Part shown: piece after piece, positions 5,723 through 5,863 of the stretch
Numbering within the stretch: position 1 is the stretch's first letter
Layout of the letters: every line of letters starts with the position of its first letter
NCBI GenBank assembly: GCA_023419055.1
Contig: JAEZYO010000759.1
Coordinates: 1 to 5,863 of the forward strand
Reading direction: 5' to 3'
DNA length: 5,863 nt
From: Pseudomonadota bacterium
GTDB lineage: Bacteria > Myxococcota > Polyangia > Polyangiales > Polyangiaceae
Position numbers and translations under genes: made by a program
Notes under the pieces: model-generated
Database searches by the model: none
Seen by the model: only the letters and a program-made list of their open reading frames with translations
What the model was told of the DNA's origin: nothing

Positions 5723-5863
5723 ATGAACGCACGATTCCAGGCTTTCGCTTCCGCTACGACCGTTGCCGTCCTCCTCACTCTTATGGGTTGTTCCGACGCT
5801 CAAGACAGCATTCGCGACGACGGGAACGCCGGAGGCACCGGAGCAGGAGGCTCGAGCGGTGGT
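5723..5863 (+). CDS. N-terminus of a lipoprotein with Gly/Ser-rich linker (cut by window edge)
   Basis: An ATG at 5723 opens a frame that continues past the right edge (47 codons visible). Residues 1-23 form a lipoprotein signal: a short N-terminus with Arg4, a hydrophobic core (VAVLLTLMG) and a cysteine at 23 in an LMGC lipobox. Methionine at -2 is less usual but tolerated. After SDAQDSIRDD comes a Gly/Ser-rich tether (GNAGGTGAGGSSGG), like the one in the DUF1592 lipoprotein. The functional domain is outside the window. No good Shine-Dalgarno is visible; only GGA at 5717-5719 is close. The start lies 32 bases after the hairpin at 5663-5690, leaving little room for a separate promoter between them, so expression may depend on read-through. 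Confidence 0.7.
   Translation, partial: MNARFQAFASATTVAVLLTLMGCSDAQDSIRDDGNAGGTGAGGSSGG

Overview
This is a GC-rich window with strong G/C bias at third codon positions in the large genes. It joins a decayed insertion-sequence locus (1-1687) to a two-gene export operon (2243-5628) and the first 47 codons of a third gene. Lipoproteins with long Gly/Ser linkers, paired DUF1592 and DUF1552 proteins and an AHSA1-like fragment together suggest a myxobacterium-like organism (Myxococcota, perhaps Polyangiales). Planctomycetes and Verrucomicrobia also carry these DUF families. No rRNA or other marker gene is present, so the assignment is an inference.

Region 1 (1-1687). An IS3-family element of 1249 bp can be delimited at both ends by imperfect 26-bp inverted repeats (184-209 and 1407-1432, 20 of 26 matching, outer ends TG and CA). 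It has a two-frame transposase: orfA, an A7 slippery run, and orfB with a complete DD(35)E triad. OrfB has lost one G next to position 610, so this copy should not make full-length transposase unless the base is a sequencing error. No target-site duplication flanks the element. An open, start-less minus-strand frame lies on its left. On its right is the C-terminal third of an AHSA1/SRPBCC-type protein on the plus strand. The two flanks do not look like halves of one gene, which suggests a deletion or recombination at the element.

Region 2 (1688-2242). About 555 bases have no convincing gene but hold several inverted repeats. A cluster of three sits 60-135 bases upstream of the operon.

Region 3 (2243-5628). 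Gene 1 encodes a lipoprotein with a Gly-Ser linker, DUF1587/1595/1592/1588/1585-like regions and one c-type heme motif (CAHCH). Seventeen bases later, gene 2 encodes a Tat-exported DUF1552 protein. Both have Shine-Dalgarno sequences and are probably co-transcribed. The products would work outside the cytoplasm, one membrane-anchored and heme-bearing, the other exported already folded. The biochemical role of this pair is, to my knowledge, not established.

Region 4 (5629-5863). A perfect 12-bp GC-rich hairpin ends the operon. Only 32 bases beyond it starts another lipoprotein gene with a Gly/Ser-rich linker, cut off by the window edge. It may be a third, attenuated member of the same unit.
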